DNA of 37,706 nucleotides from Leptospirales bacterium (GCA_016788865.1 JAEUSB010000031.1:1-37706), one strand, 5' to 3'; shown: positions 16,384-24,293, counted from the stretch's first letter. The notes: a model not told the origin generated them from the letters alone. Numbers and translations: made by a program.

Positions 16384-17136
16384 ATGTCACCTATTGTATT
16401 TGCACCGTTAGCTATTCTGGTCTTCTTTGTGATCACTTCGTCCATCAAAGTTCTACGCGAATATGAACGGGCTGTCGTGTTCAGACTCGGCCGTTTTCAT
16501 CGGGTGAAGGGGCCCGGACTCATAGTATTGCTGCCATTCATCGACAAGATGGTGAAGGTAGGAATGCGCACTGTAGCCATGGATGTCCCGCCACAGGATG
16601 TAATCACAAAAGACAACGTTTCCATAAAGGTAAATGCAGTGATCTATTTTCGCGTGGTCGATCCAGAGCTGGCGGTAATTCAAGTCGAAGACTTCCTTTA
16701 CGCCACCTCTCAACTCGGCCAAACAACGCTCAGGAGCATTATGGGAGAGTCGGAGCTGGACGAGATTCTATCACAGCGCGAAAAGTTAAATGCTCAATTG
16801 CAATCAATACTGGACAAGCAGACGGATGCCTGGGGAATCAAGATTTCTATTGTAGAAGTAAAACACATCGATCTTCCTGAACAAATGCAGCGCGCCATGG
16901 CCAAACAGGCCGAGGCAGAACGCCTGCGCCGGGCCAAGATTATATCCGCGGAAGGTGAATTCCAGGCATCAGCCAAGCTGGCAGATGCAGCAGCGGTCAT
17001 TGAAAAGCATCCGACTGCAATGCAACTTCGCTTCCTGCAGACGCTCGTTGAGGTTGGCGCAGATAAGAACTCTACAATTGTATTCCCGGTGCCGGTAGAC
17101 CTGATCGGGGCACTTCTGGAGCGCTTTAAGAAATAA
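16384..17136 (+). CDS. Stomatin/SPFH-domain membrane protein
   Basis: 250 residues from the ATG at 16384, which has a GAGGAA ribosome binding site; a longer frame from 16354 lacks one. One N-terminal membrane helix ([14 protein letters not shown]) is followed by the SPFH domain: [43 protein letters not shown], then the coiled-coil region with [20 protein letters not shown] and the stomatin-like LRFLQTL and IVFPVPVDL end. These proteins oligomerise in membrane microdomains. It forms the widely conserved NfeD-stomatin pair with the gene upstream, whose protease is thought to act on the stomatin C terminus. Confidence 0.93.
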   Translation: MSPIVFAPLAILVFFVITSSIKVLREYERAVVFRLGRFHRVKGPGLIVLLPFIDKMVKVGMRTVAMDVPPQDVITKDNVSIKVNAVIYFRVVDPELAVIQVEDFLYATSQLGQTTLRSIMGESELDEILSQREKLNAQLQSILDKQTDAWGIKISIVEVKHIDLPEQMQRAMAKQAEAERLRRAKIISAEGEFQASAKLADAAAVIEKHPTAMQLRFLQTLVEVGADKNSTIVFPVPVDLIGALLERFKK

Positions 17137-17190
17137 GTCGCCTCCAATATTCCTTGCCGCGTGGGCCAGGGTTTCGTTCACTGAAGACAG

Positions 17191-17778
17191 GTGAACTACC
17201 TTGCCCACTTATTCCTCTCAGGTGACAATGAAGAACTGATGGTTGGCAACTTCATTGCTGATTCAGTGCGCGGCAGTGATCTGGCCAGTTTCTCCGAAGG
17301 CGTACAACAAGGGATTCGACTCCATCGCGAGATTGACTCTTATACCGACAAACATCCGGTAGTCGCCGAGAGTAAGAATCGACTCAGGCCCGAGTTTGGG
17401 AAATGGCCGCCCGTAATCGTGGATGTTTTCTATGACCATTTCCTGGCAGCCGGTTGGACCAATTACAGCGATGAGTCCTTGAAAGACTATTCGAAGCGGG
17501 TTTATGGCGTTCTGAAAACGCATAAGAAGATCTTGCCGGAGCGTGTTCGCGGCTTCCTGCCCTACATGATCTGGGGAAACTGGTTGGTGGGTTACAGTAA
17601 ACTTGCCGGTATTGAACAGACGCTGCGCGGCATGTCTTCGCGCTCCCGCTTCAAGCCAGAAATGCATCGCGCCGTTGCTGTTCTTCGCACACAATACGAT
17701 GGCTTCCAGGACGAATTCGAACGCTTCTTCGCCGAACTGCGCGAACATCTTCGCACTCGGACACCACAAAAGGACTGA
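17191..17778 (+). CDS. acpH: Acyl carrier protein phosphodiesterase
   Basis: 195 residues starting with GTG. MNYLAHLFLSG, VGNFIADSVRG and GIRLHREIDSYTDKHP at residues 1-55 are the signature of AcpH (DUF479), an HD-like phosphodiesterase that removes the 4'-phosphopantetheine arm from holo-ACP. The His and Asp residues of these stretches form the metal site; DVFYDHFLAAGW around residue 79 adds another typical segment. Cytosolic, with no signal. Neighbours include a desaturase and several thioesterases, so acyl metabolism is a shared theme, though the gene stands alone between the stomatin gene and a DUF1566 gene. A small GCTGAG/CTCAGC hairpin follows the stop. Confidence 0.88.
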   Translation: MNYLAHLFLSGDNEELMVGNFIADSVRGSDLASFSEGVQQGIRLHREIDSYTDKHPVVAESKNRLRPEFGKWPPVIVDVFYDHFLAAGWTNYSDESLKDYSKRVYGVLKTHKKILPERVRGFLPYMIWGNWLVGYSKLAGIEQTLRGMSSRSRFKPEMHRAVAVLRTQYDGFQDEFERFFAELREHLRTRTPQKD

Positions 17779-17799
17779 GAACAATTTTTGAATCTATGT

Positions 17800-17817
17800 G
17801 CTGAGTCCGATCTCAGC
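17800..17817 (+). terminator. Weak hairpin after acpH
   Basis: GCTGAG and CTCAGC pair perfectly around a 6-base loop, 22 bases after the acpH stop. There is no run of T after the stem, so it is at best a weak or Rho-assisted terminator. Confidence 0.3.
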
Positions 17818-17999
17818 CCGTTGAATCGTTTAGACCAAATTAATCTCGCTCATTTATCGCATAACGTTATAATTGATTTCGCACACGGATTCTCGTACGC
17901 GAAAATGCTCCGGGAATATCATCCTGCCCTCAGCGCGCGAATGCGAGCAGCTTGACAGGCCGGCGCATCAACCAGATTGTGAACGCGATTTTCGCTCTG

Positions 18000-19427
18000 A
18001 TGAAACAAGACCAGCCGACCTTCGTAAAACTACGTATCACCCAATTCGCCTCAACTCTACTGATTGCGACCTTCTCGCAGTGTTCAAGATTCTCTTCCGA
18101 GAGTGCAGATATAAGCGCGATCATGATCTTGCTTGCGAATTCCGCGCCAGGAATTTCGGCATTCTCTTTTACCGCTTCCGCCAACAACCTGAGCACGACT
18201 TACAGCGGGACGATATCCGGAAATGTAATCTCGATTCGGCTTCCACACGGTAAGGCAGGCACGGCCATCCCTACGTTCTCCGGAGCAGACGGCATTACCG
18301 TAGATGGCCTGACTGTGACAAGTGGCGTCACGGCAATTGATGTATCGACCTCGCGTTCGCTTTCTGTTGTGAACTCATTGGGCTTCGCGCAAACCTTCAC
18401 CCTCAACACCACGCTCATTACACCTGTGCCCGACACTCTCATGACGTCATGCTACGATGGTGGCAACGTGTCTACCTGCGCGGCTACCGCAGTGCCATTT
18501 CCATTCCAGGATGCGGACTTCAATAATGTTCCAGCAACGAGGGGTGTTCTTGCGCCTTCCACCCTGGGCTCTTTCGCTGCGGATTATGTTAACGTGGATC
18601 GGACAACGGGCCTGACCTGGAAAGCGTGCGATGAAGGTAGGTCTGGAAGCACATGCGCCTCAGGTGGATCAACCACCATGACTTACGCCGTTGCCGTTGC
18701 AACGTGCTCTGCATTGAATTCAAGCAACAGTGGGAGCGGATTTGCAGGCCTCAAGAACTGGCGACTGCCAACCATGCAGGAGTTGCTCAATATTCAAAAA
18801 TATGACGCGCTACCTTACTTTGATTCCACCATCTTTCCCAACGCACAGGCGACTGCACACTGGACCTCTTCTGTCATCCTTCCCGCGTCCACATCAGCCA
18901 TGGCCGTAATCGGTACGGCAACTGCGAACGGCGTTGGCTCATCCCTTGTTGTTAAGTGTGTCTCTGGGGCAGCACAACCAGTTGCAAGCTACACCGACAA
19001 TGGCGACGGTACTGTGACAGACAATCGAACTCAGTTGACCTGGCAAAAGTGCACAATCGGACAGACAAATGATGCGACATGCTCTGGCACGGCAACCAGC
19101 ATTGCCTGGGCAACCGCCTTGACGACCTGTAAGAATCTCACGCTGGGAGGAAGATCCTGGCGTCTGCCCAATAAGACTGAGCTTTCATCACTCGCTGATT
19201 TCACACGAACCGCAAATCCCTTCGTGAACCAAACTTATTTTCCAAATACACCGATCCCTGGGGCGCTTCAACCCCACAACTGGGCATCAACGACGAACCT
19301 TTCAAACGCGTTCTACGCGCACGAGGCAGCATTCAACCAACCTTCATTTGGAACAACGCCCGATACCAAGGCCACAACGGCAACCGGGGCCGACGCCTAC
19401 CAGGGTCGCTGCGTAAGCGGTCCCTAG
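18000..19427 (+). CDS. DUF1566 (Lcl C-terminal) repeat lipoprotein
   Basis: 475 residues from the ATG at 18000 (an upstream in-frame ATG-like start at 17952 would add 16 residues before the signal). The N terminus KLRITQFASTLLIATFSQC is a probable lipoprotein signal with an unusual Gln before Cys. Next comes a DUF5018-like repeat (SFTASANNLSTTYSGTISG, residues ~55-75 onward) common in leptospiral surface proteins, then two DUF1566 units: LTWKACDEG...NWRLPTMQELLNI and, after DNGDGTVTDNRTQLTWQKC, SWRLPNKTELSSL. The family is related to C-type-lectin-like folds of surface proteins. Transcribed alone, 221 bases after acpH; a lone TATAAT box lies at 17868. Confidence 0.85.
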   Translation: MKQDQPTFVKLRITQFASTLLIATFSQCSRFSSESADISAIMILLANSAPGISAFSFTASANNLSTTYSGTISGNVISIRLPHGKAGTAIPTFSGADGITVDGLTVTSGVTAIDVSTSRSLSVVNSLGFAQTFTLNTTLITPVPDTLMTSCYDGGNVSTCAATAVPFPFQDADFNNVPATRGVLAPSTLGSFAADYVNVDRTTGLTWKACDEGRSGSTCASGGSTTMTYAVAVATCSALNSSNSGSGFAGLKNWRLPTMQELLNIQKYDALPYFDSTIFPNAQATAHWTSSVILPASTSAMAVIGTATANGVGSSLVVKCVSGAAQPVASYTDNGDGTVTDNRTQLTWQKCTIGQTNDATCSGTATSIAWATALTTCKNLTLGGRSWRLPNKTELSSLADFTRTANPFVNQTYFPNTPIPGALQPHNWASTTNLSNAFYAHEAAFNQPSFGTTPDTKATTATGADAYQGRCVSGP

Positions 19428-19504
19428 AATCCATTGACTCTGAAACTGCTCCCTGCATTCCTGAAGCCAGGACCATTGGCGGACTTCTGCCAACAGGATA
19501 TGAA

Positions 19505-19945
19505 TTGGCCCAGAAATTTGAAACAGACAAACTGATTCGCATCCAACATTGCGATCCCGGTGGAGTGGTTTTCACTCCGCAATATTTCAACCTTTATGTG
19601 GAAGTGGTAGAGGATTGGTTCGCGACCGGGTTAAGCTTCCCTTTCTCGCGGATGGTCCTCGACAACCGTCACGGAATTCCGGCAATGAAGATCGTTGCGA
19701 AATTCATGAAGCCATCCTTCATGGGAGATACACTGCGTTATTCTCTCAGCGTTAAGCGACTTCGAAAAACATCAGTACTGATAAACATAAAGGCGACGTG
19801 CGGAGCAGAAACTCGGTGCGCGGCTGACTTTCTCTTTGGATTTACGGCGCTCTCCCAAATTGGACTGACTGAATGGCCACCGGAAATGCGCAAGAAGATG
19901 GAAGATTATCAGGTGAGGAAGAGCGACGAATCCACGGGCTCTTGA
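19505..19945 (+). CDS. Hotdog-fold acyl-CoA thioesterase (4HBT/YbgC-like)
   Basis: 146 residues. It starts at a TTG preceded by AGGA at 6-base spacing; no better start is in frame. RIQHCDPGGVVFTPQYFNLY near residues 12-31 is the 4-hydroxybenzoyl-CoA thioesterase active-site region, where the Asp of the H-x-D-x-x-G motif is catalytic and the following aromatic residues start the hot-dog helix. The rest (FSRMVLDNRHGIPAMKI, FMGDTLRYSLSVKRL) fits the double hotdog strands. It would hydrolyse acyl-CoA esters, with exact chain preference unknown. It lies between the DUF1566 gene and a convergent PaaI-type gene; a second YbgC-like gene is found at 22714. Confidence 0.82.
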   Translation: MAQKFETDKLIRIQHCDPGGVVFTPQYFNLYVEVVEDWFATGLSFPFSRMVLDNRHGIPAMKIVAKFMKPSFMGDTLRYSLSVKRLRKTSVLINIKATCGAETRCAADFLFGFTALSQIGLTEWPPEMRKKMEDYQVRKSDESTGS

Positions 19946-20005
19946 GAACCTGGCGCATGCCATAAGTCGGACTTGCTCTTTTGCTACACCGCTTTCTTTC
20001 TTCGA

Positions 20006-20488
20006 TCAAGTGGCAGCAGGAGAAGCAATTATGTATCGGTACTTTGCTTGCGCCGCCCGCTTGTTTGCGTCGTTGAAAAAATCACAAACAAAGCTCAACT
20101 GATTCCCTTTCCTCGACGTTAGTCGGGCTCTCGCGCGAACGGTCTCGCGTTGAATAGGCCGTAAGTAGCGAATCGATGCATCCATTGTCAGAGTAATGTC
20201 ACCCTCTTTCTCCACGAAAAAGAAACACATTATCGCAGTCAGGGTATCGCCCACAGTGAAGTAAGCACCACCGTGGAGCAGACCGTGTAAAGCGCGGTTG
20301 GACTGAGCAAAAGGGATGTCTGCCTCTGCAAGCTCGCCGCTCAGCTTCAGTATTTTCATGTTGGTAGCGCCCGGGTGACACTGATCAATTAAATGCTGCG
20401 CCTGCTCTTCGAAGGATCCCTCCTTCTTAAATGTGAACAGATCCGATGGCACGATCTGGTACAGTAACTCTGCCATTCTTGCGGCCAT
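20006..20488 (-). CDS. PaaI-family hotdog thioesterase
   Basis: The frame is open to a TTG at 20512, but the ATG at 20488 has GGAG nine bases ahead and gives 160 residues, so I use it. The core NRALHGLLHGGAYFTVGDT carries the H-G-G-x-x-x-x-x-x-D/E pattern of PaaI-type thioesterases, with Asp/Thr of VGDT at the catalytic place, followed by strands TLTMDASIRYLRPI and a C-terminal SFVCDFFNDANKRAAQAKY. An N-terminal helical extension of about 50 residues precedes the hotdog. It probably hydrolyses a medium-chain or aryl acyl-CoA. The gene is divergent from the arsR operon, sharing a ~140-base intergenic region that contains a 14-base palindrome. Confidence 0.8.
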   Translation of the reverse strand: MAARMAELLYQIVPSDLFTFKKEGSFEEQAQHLIDQCHPGATNMKILKLSGELAEADIPFAQSNRALHGLLHGGAYFTVGDTLTAIMCFFFVEKEGDITLTMDASIRYLRPIQRETVRARARLTSRKGNQLSFVCDFFNDANKRAAQAKYRYIIASPAAT

Positions 20489-20542
20489 TTTGGGTTTCTC
20501 CGGACCACTCAATGGAGCGGCAACTGCCAGAACCGCAAAAAC

Positions 20543-20556
20543 AGACAGAACTGTCT
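20543..20556. repeat. AGACAG-AA-CTGTCT palindrome between paaI-like and arsR genes
   Basis: A perfect 6-base-arm palindrome with a 2-base centre sits in the divergent region, 55 bases upstream of the PaaI-like ATG and 36 bases ahead of the arsR -35 box. It could be an operator; no protein can be assigned from the sequence. Confidence 0.35.
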
Positions 20557-20591
20557 ACTCGCTTGAGAATGATCGGGAGTTAAAAAAATAT

Positions 20592-20620
20592 TTGACCAGG
20601 CCGAGCATCCACCATATATT
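20592..20620 (+). promoter_or_regulatory. Promoter of the arsR operon with UP-like A/T tract
   Basis: TTGACC (20592-20597) and TATATT (20615-20620) are separated by exactly 17 bases, and an A/T tract (TAAAAAAATATT) lies directly upstream like an UP element. Transcription would start near 20626-20628, only about 5 bases before the ATG at 20632, so the message would be practically leaderless. Confidence 0.7.
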
Positions 20621-20631
20621 ACCACTTAGTT

Positions 20632-21027
20632 ATGAAACCTTCTGGTTATGGACTAACAATTCAAGGCAACCCGGCCTCCCTTGACGCGACGTTTGCCGCC
20701 CTGGCGGACCCAACACGCCGGGCAATTCTGGCCAGATTGGCAAGTGGAGATGCATCTGTGACGGAAATCATGATGCCTTTCAAAATGAGCCAACCGGCAA
20801 TTTCCAAGCATTTGAAGATCCTGGAAAAGGCAGGGCTCGTTTCCCGCGGGCGCTCAGCCCAACGCAGGCCACGGCGACTTGATGCACGTCCATTAGCCCA
20901 GGCCACAGCCTGGCTGGAACAGTACCGGCAATTCTGGGAAGGAAGGTTTCAGGAACTGGAAGCCCTACTGGAAGAAATGAAAACAGAGAAGAACAAGGCA
21001 CCCAAAAAGGAGAAAACAAATGATTGA
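20632..21027 (+). CDS. ArsR-family winged-helix regulator
   Basis: 131 residues. LDATFAALADPTRRAILARL (about 17-36) is the typical ArsR opening; the recognition helix is in FKMSQPAISKHLKILEKAGLV, and the wing follows as RGRSAQRRPRRLD. No Cys-based metal motif is seen, so it belongs to the metal-free group usually found with SRPBCC partners. The C terminus is a long charged helix (FQELEALLEEMKTEK). The start has almost no leader and no Shine-Dalgarno. Its 3' end overlaps the AHSA1 gene by 8 bases. It likely controls this three-gene operon and binds near the promoter. Confidence 0.88.
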   Translation: MKPSGYGLTIQGNPASLDATFAALADPTRRAILARLASGDASVTEIMMPFKMSQPAISKHLKILEKAGLVSRGRSAQRRPRRLDARPLAQATAWLEQYRQFWEGRFQELEALLEEMKTEKNKAPKKEKTND

Positions 21028-21514
21028 AACGCTACAAATGACAACACCTTCAGATCGTGAAATCGCCTGGACTAGAAAGCTGAACGCGCCGCGCGAGATG
21101 GTTTTCGATACGCTCACGCGACCTGAACTCATTCAGCGCTGGCTGCTGGGGCCCGACGGTTGGTCCATGCCAGTATGCGAAGTGGACTTGCGCGTTGGTG
21201 GGCAATTTCGATACGTCTGGCAGCACAAGGACAACGGTAAAATGGCAATGCGGGGCGTGTACAAAGAAATTGTCAGACCTGAAAAGCTGGTACATACGGA
21301 AATCTTCGAGGAGTCCTGGTATCCGGGCGAAGCGATTGCAACAACCATTCTCAAAGCTGAGGGCGATCAGACAATTCTTACGACGCGTATGCTATATGAA
21401 ACCCGGGAAGCACGTGACGGTGTAATGAAGTCAAACATGGAAAAGGGAATGGCAGTCAGCTACAAAAATCTTGCAGATCTTCTGTCTGAAATCGCTGCGG
21501 GAGCAAACAAATGA
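21020..21514 (+). CDS. SRPBCC/AHSA1-domain protein
   Basis: 164 residues. TRKLNAPREMVFDTLTRPELIQRWL and the later VDLRVGGQFRYVW and GVYKEIVRPEKLVHTE are typical of activator of Hsp90 ATPase homologue 1-like (AHSA1) proteins of the START/SRPBCC superfamily, which form a deep hydrophobic cavity. Bacterial members beside ArsR regulators are common, but their ligand is generally unknown. Overlaps the arsR gene by 8 bases and the VOC gene by 4 (ATGA), so all three are translated from one message. Cytosolic. Confidence 0.88.
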   Translation: MIETLQMTTPSDREIAWTRKLNAPREMVFDTLTRPELIQRWLLGPDGWSMPVCEVDLRVGGQFRYVWQHKDNGKMAMRGVYKEIVRPEKLVHTEIFEESWYPGEAIATTILKAEGDQTILTTRMLYETREARDGVMKSNMEKGMAVSYKNLADLLSEIAAGANK

Positions 21515-21999
21515 AAGTAGAACAAAAACAAAAAATAACTCCATTCCTGTGGTTTGACTCGCAAGCCGAAGAAGCATTGAGTTTTTACACCTCAATCTTC
21601 AAGAATTCGCAGATCAAACACACTTCGCGCTATGGGAAAGGTATGCCCTTGCCGGAAGGGACGCTGATGTCGGCAACCATCGAAATCGAAGGCCAGGACT
21701 TCCACTTGCTAAACGGAGGGCCAATGTACAACTTCACACCTGCGGTTTCCTTCCTTGTAAATTGCGAAACGCAGGATGAGGTCGATCACCTGTGGAGCAA
21801 ACTCACTGACGGCGGTTCGGAACAACCCTGCGGATGGCTAAAGGATAAGTTTGGACTTTCCTGGCAGATCATTCCATCCGCACTGGGTAGACTTATGGGA
21901 GATAAAGACCCAAAGAAATCACAGAGCGTCATGCAGGCAATGTTCAAGATGCGCAAGATCGAAATCAAAGCGCTTCAAGAGGCTTACGATAACGCCTGA
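21511..21999 (+). CDS. VOC/PhnB-type glyoxalase-fold protein
   Basis: 162 residues. KITPFLWFDSQAEEALSFYTSIF and WLKDKFGLSWQIIP are signature segments of the PhnB / 3-demethylubiquinone methyltransferase-like branch of the vicinal oxygen chelate superfamily. SYGKGMPLPEGT-like and FHLLNGGP segments complete the first betaalphabetabetabeta units. The reaction is not known; family members often accompany ArsR and AHSA1 genes exactly as here. It is the third gene of the operon and ends just before a strong stem-loop at 22007. Confidence 0.88.
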   Translation: MKVEQKQKITPFLWFDSQAEEALSFYTSIFKNSQIKHTSRYGKGMPLPEGTLMSATIEIEGQDFHLLNGGPMYNFTPAVSFLVNCETQDEVDHLWSKLTDGGSEQPCGWLKDKFGLSWQIIPSALGRLMGDKDPKKSQSVMQAMFKMRKIEIKALQEAYDNA

Positions 22000-22006
22000 A
22001 CAATCG

Positions 22007-22057
22007 AGCGCGCTGTCGCACGCGGCAAGGCTCAAATTCTTCTCGCGGCAGCGCGCT
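22007..22057 (+). terminator. Stem-loop after the VOC gene (no T tract)
   Basis: AGCGCGCTGTCGC (22007-22019) pairs with GCGGCAGCGCGCT (22045-22057): 12 Watson-Crick pairs and one G-U wobble, with a 25-base loop. It begins 8 bases after the VOC stop, so termination or mRNA 3' protection of the arsR operon is likely. No U tract follows. Confidence 0.5.
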
Positions 22058-22118
22058 ACCAGTATTAGATTTGCAAAGCAGGGCGCAGGCGGAGAGCATG
22101 TGAAGAACACCTGATACA

Positions 22119-22711
22119 ATGTGGTTACGCGACGCTACATTCCTGCTTGAACACAAGTACTTCAGCGTCGCCTCGTCCGCGCAGAAAGAGGTGCAAAATG
22201 TCATCGAAACACTTGGCATTTTGAGAATCCTTGCACCTTACAGACCTGTCCTGGCCGGCACCTTCCCGCTTGATCTTCAAGTGCAGGGAAGCGACCTCGA
22301 TATCCTCACCGAGTCCGTCGACCTGATGTCATTTCAGAAAATCGTTCTGTCCAGATTCCAGGAAAACGAAGGTTTCCGGAATAGAATCACAAGTATTCGC
22401 GGAGTCGAATCGTTTGTTTGCGGATTTGCATTCAACGGCTTTGAGTTTGAAATCTTTTGCCAGAATCGCCCGGTGATCGAGCAGGACGGATTTTTGCATC
22501 TGCTGCCGAATACAGGCTGCTTGGACGAGCGCGCAACAGTTTCCGAGAAGCGATCCTTGTGCTCAAGAACCACGGCATCAAGACAGAACCGGCATTTGCT
22601 CAGGTTCTGGGCTTACCGGGCGATCCTTATGATTCCATACTCGCGCTTGCGCACGCGCCGGAGGAAAACTTGCTCGATCTGCTGCAATCGAGGAATTTTT
22701 TAGCCACATAA
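22119..22711 (+). pseudogene. DUF4269 gene interrupted by a frameshift
   Basis: From the ATG at 22119 the frame encodes the first two thirds of a DUF4269 (nucleotidyltransferase-like) protein: YRPVLAGTFPLDLQVQGSDLDIL and FEFEIFCQNRPVIEQDGF. The expected C-terminal part (AAEYRLLGRARN, LVLKNHGIKTEPAFAQVLGL, GDPYDSILAL) occurs in another frame that ends at 22711. Joining needs one extra base between about 22485 and 22510, where a run of five T lies. Left unrepaired, the first frame continues with nonsense to 22703. It is either a real pseudogene or a one-base sequencing or assembly error. The next gene starts 2 bases after 22711. Confidence 0.75.
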
Positions 22712-22713
22712 CC

Positions 22714-23121
22714 ATGAGCAATTTTACAATGAATCTACGGGTTCGCTATTCCGAAGTTGACTCGCAAGGTGTGGTGTTCAACGCGAACTACCTGAATTAC
22801 TGCGATATTGCGATTACCGAGTACTTTCGCGCAATGGGTCAGCCCTACAAAGAATTTCTTGAGTCTTACTCGATGGATTTTCACGTTATTAAGGCTACAG
22901 TTGAGTACACCAAACCGGCGCGATTCGACAATGTGATCAGCATCAAGGTTTCGGGCAAGTACGCTGGTCCGCGCATCTTCTGGACGATTGAAATGTCTCG
23001 CGAAAATGATCCCATTTGTGTTGCAGAATTAGTCTATGCTGCAATCGATACTGGAAACGGTCGAGTCCGGCGCATTGGCGATGATATTGCCGCTGCCCTG
23101 AAGCTTGAACACCAAACGTGA
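22714..23121 (+). CDS. Hotdog-fold acyl-CoA thioesterase (YbgC/FadM-like)
   Basis: 135 residues. RVRYSEVDSQGVVFNANYLNYCDIAITEYFRAMG (split over residues 9-42) is the 4HBT family motif with the catalytic Asp in EVDSQG and the following hot-dog helix. VIKATVEYTKPARFDNVISIKV and the end FWTIEMSRE fit the strand pattern. It is the best match of the three thioesterases here to the YbgC/FadM branch. It starts 2 bases after the DUF4269 frame and is followed 7 bases later by the DUF3995 membrane gene, so 22119-24285 forms one tight plus-strand run. Confidence 0.88.
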   Translation: MSNFTMNLRVRYSEVDSQGVVFNANYLNYCDIAITEYFRAMGQPYKEFLESYSMDFHVIKATVEYTKPARFDNVISIKVSGKYAGPRIFWTIEMSRENDPICVAELVYAAIDTGNGRVRRIGDDIAAALKLEHQT

Positions 23122-23128
23122 GGCTCCC

Positions 23129-23557
23129 ATGACCTTAATCCAGGCTGCTGCAGTTTTTTGCGGCGTGACGTGCGGCCTCCTTGCACTGCTACACGTCTAC
23201 TGGGCGTTTGGTGGGAAGATTGGAATCCTGGCAGCATTGCCGGAACAAGGCGGAAAGCCCGTCTTTACACCCTCAAAATCCATGACCATTCTCGTGGCTC
23301 TGGCACTCGGTTTTGCGGCCATTGTTGCTTTGCACGCGGGGCACGTTCTCACGTCTACAGTCCTCAGTTCGCGCCTCTCCGCATGGTTCTGCCTGGGATT
23401 GGCGGCCGTTTTTCTATTCAGGGCAATTGGAGATTTCAAACTCGTTGGGTTCGCAAAGACAGTGAAAGGGACCAGGTTCGCCAGACAGGACACTCTCTAC
23501 TATTCGCCACTTTGCTTGCTCCTGAGTTCAGGATACTTCGTGGTTGGTTATTGGTAG
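23129..23557 (+). CDS. DUF3995 four-helix membrane protein
   Basis: 142 residues from the ATG at 23129, which has GAGG at good spacing (a TTG at 23105 would start earlier without such a site). Four hydrophobic helices are visible: AAAVFCGVTCGLLALLHVYWAF, ILVALALGFAAIVALHAG, AWFCLGLAAVFLFRAIGDF, and LCLLLSSGYFVVGY. The LLALLHVYWAFGGK start and FRAIGDFKLVGF segment match DUF3995, a small integral membrane family of unknown function. It is followed after 2 bases by the GH25 lysozyme gene. Confidence 0.78.
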   Translation: MTLIQAAAVFCGVTCGLLALLHVYWAFGGKIGILAALPEQGGKPVFTPSKSMTILVALALGFAAIVALHAGHVLTSTVLSSRLSAWFCLGLAAVFLFRAIGDFKLVGFAKTVKGTRFARQDTLYYSPLCLLLSSGYFVVGYW

Positions 23558-23559
23558 AT

Positions 23560-24285
23560 ATGCGCTGGTGGATCATTACAGCCGCAACTGCAGTACTAAC
23601 ATTTCTCTGTGGTTATCTATTCTGGGCCATTATGGCCGGAAAGATTTCGATTAACTCGCCGTCGCAGGAGGAGTTCCCGGTGCGCGGTATCGACGTTAGC
23701 CGCTATCAAGGTCAAATCGACTGGACGCGTGTCAAGAAGGCTGGAATCAGATTTGCCTATATGAAGGCCACGGAAGGTGGAGACTACAGAGATCCACTCT
23801 TTGCTCAAAACTGGCTTGGAACAGAACACGTTGGAATTCCGCATGGTGCTTATCACTTCTTTACGCTCTGCAAACCCGGAAAAGTCCAGGCGCTCAACTT
23901 CATCAAGACTGTCCCGCTTGAAGCAAGCATGCTTCGACCGGTGCTTGACCTCGAGTTCACGGGCAATTGCGAGCTTTCTCCAATTGTCAGCGACGTAAAG
24001 CGCGAGGTGAATGATTATCTTGAGATTGTCGATGCCTGGAGCGGCAAGAGAGTGATGCTATATATTACGTATGATTTCTACTCGACCCATCTGGCGCCGG
24101 ACTACCTCGATCGTCCCATCTGGATTCGCGATATTGTGTTTGCGCCCCGGAAGCCTTTCAAGGACAACTTCACCCTCTGGCAATTCTCGAACCTTGGGCG
24201 TGTAAATGGGATTGGGTCGGCCGTGGATCTGAATGTTTTCAACGGGAACGAAAAGGATTTCCAGACCTGGATGCGTTCCAGGTAG
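23560..24285 (+). CDS. GH25-family lysozyme, membrane-anchored
   Basis: 241 residues from the ATG at 23560; a longer frame from 23158 is the DUF3995 gene in another phase. One N-terminal helix (WIITAATAVLTFLCGYLFWAIMAG) anchors or exports it. The GH25 (N-acetylmuramidase) barrel begins at VRGIDVSRYQGQIDW, goes on with FAYMKATEGG and YHFFT, and has the catalytic D-x-E in VLDLEFTG; VMLYITYDFY and FTLWQFSN are later strands. Substrate would be the glycan chain of peptidoglycan, for wall turnover. The family is best known from phage and Gram-positives but also occurs in other bacterial chromosomes; no phage genes are adjacent. Confidence 0.9.
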   Translation: MRWWIITAATAVLTFLCGYLFWAIMAGKISINSPSQEEFPVRGIDVSRYQGQIDWTRVKKAGIRFAYMKATEGGDYRDPLFAQNWLGTEHVGIPHGAYHFFTLCKPGKVQALNFIKTVPLEASMLRPVLDLEFTGNCELSPIVSDVKREVNDYLEIVDAWSGKRVMLYITYDFYSTHLAPDYLDRPIWIRDIVFAPRKPFKDNFTLWQFSNLGRVNGIGSAVDLNVFNGNEKDFQTWMRSR

Positions 24286-24293
24286 TCCGGGCC

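Noticed and set aside
17779..24285. Integron-like cassette array
   Set aside because: The gene content (thioesterases, VOC, AHSA1, DUF4269, DUF3995) is cassette-like, but the genes overlap or abut in operons, no repeated attC sites are seen, and there is no integrase.
23560..24285. Phage origin of the GH25 lysozyme
   Set aside because: No holin, tail or other phage genes nearby, and the protein has a membrane anchor fitting a chromosomal wall hydrolase.
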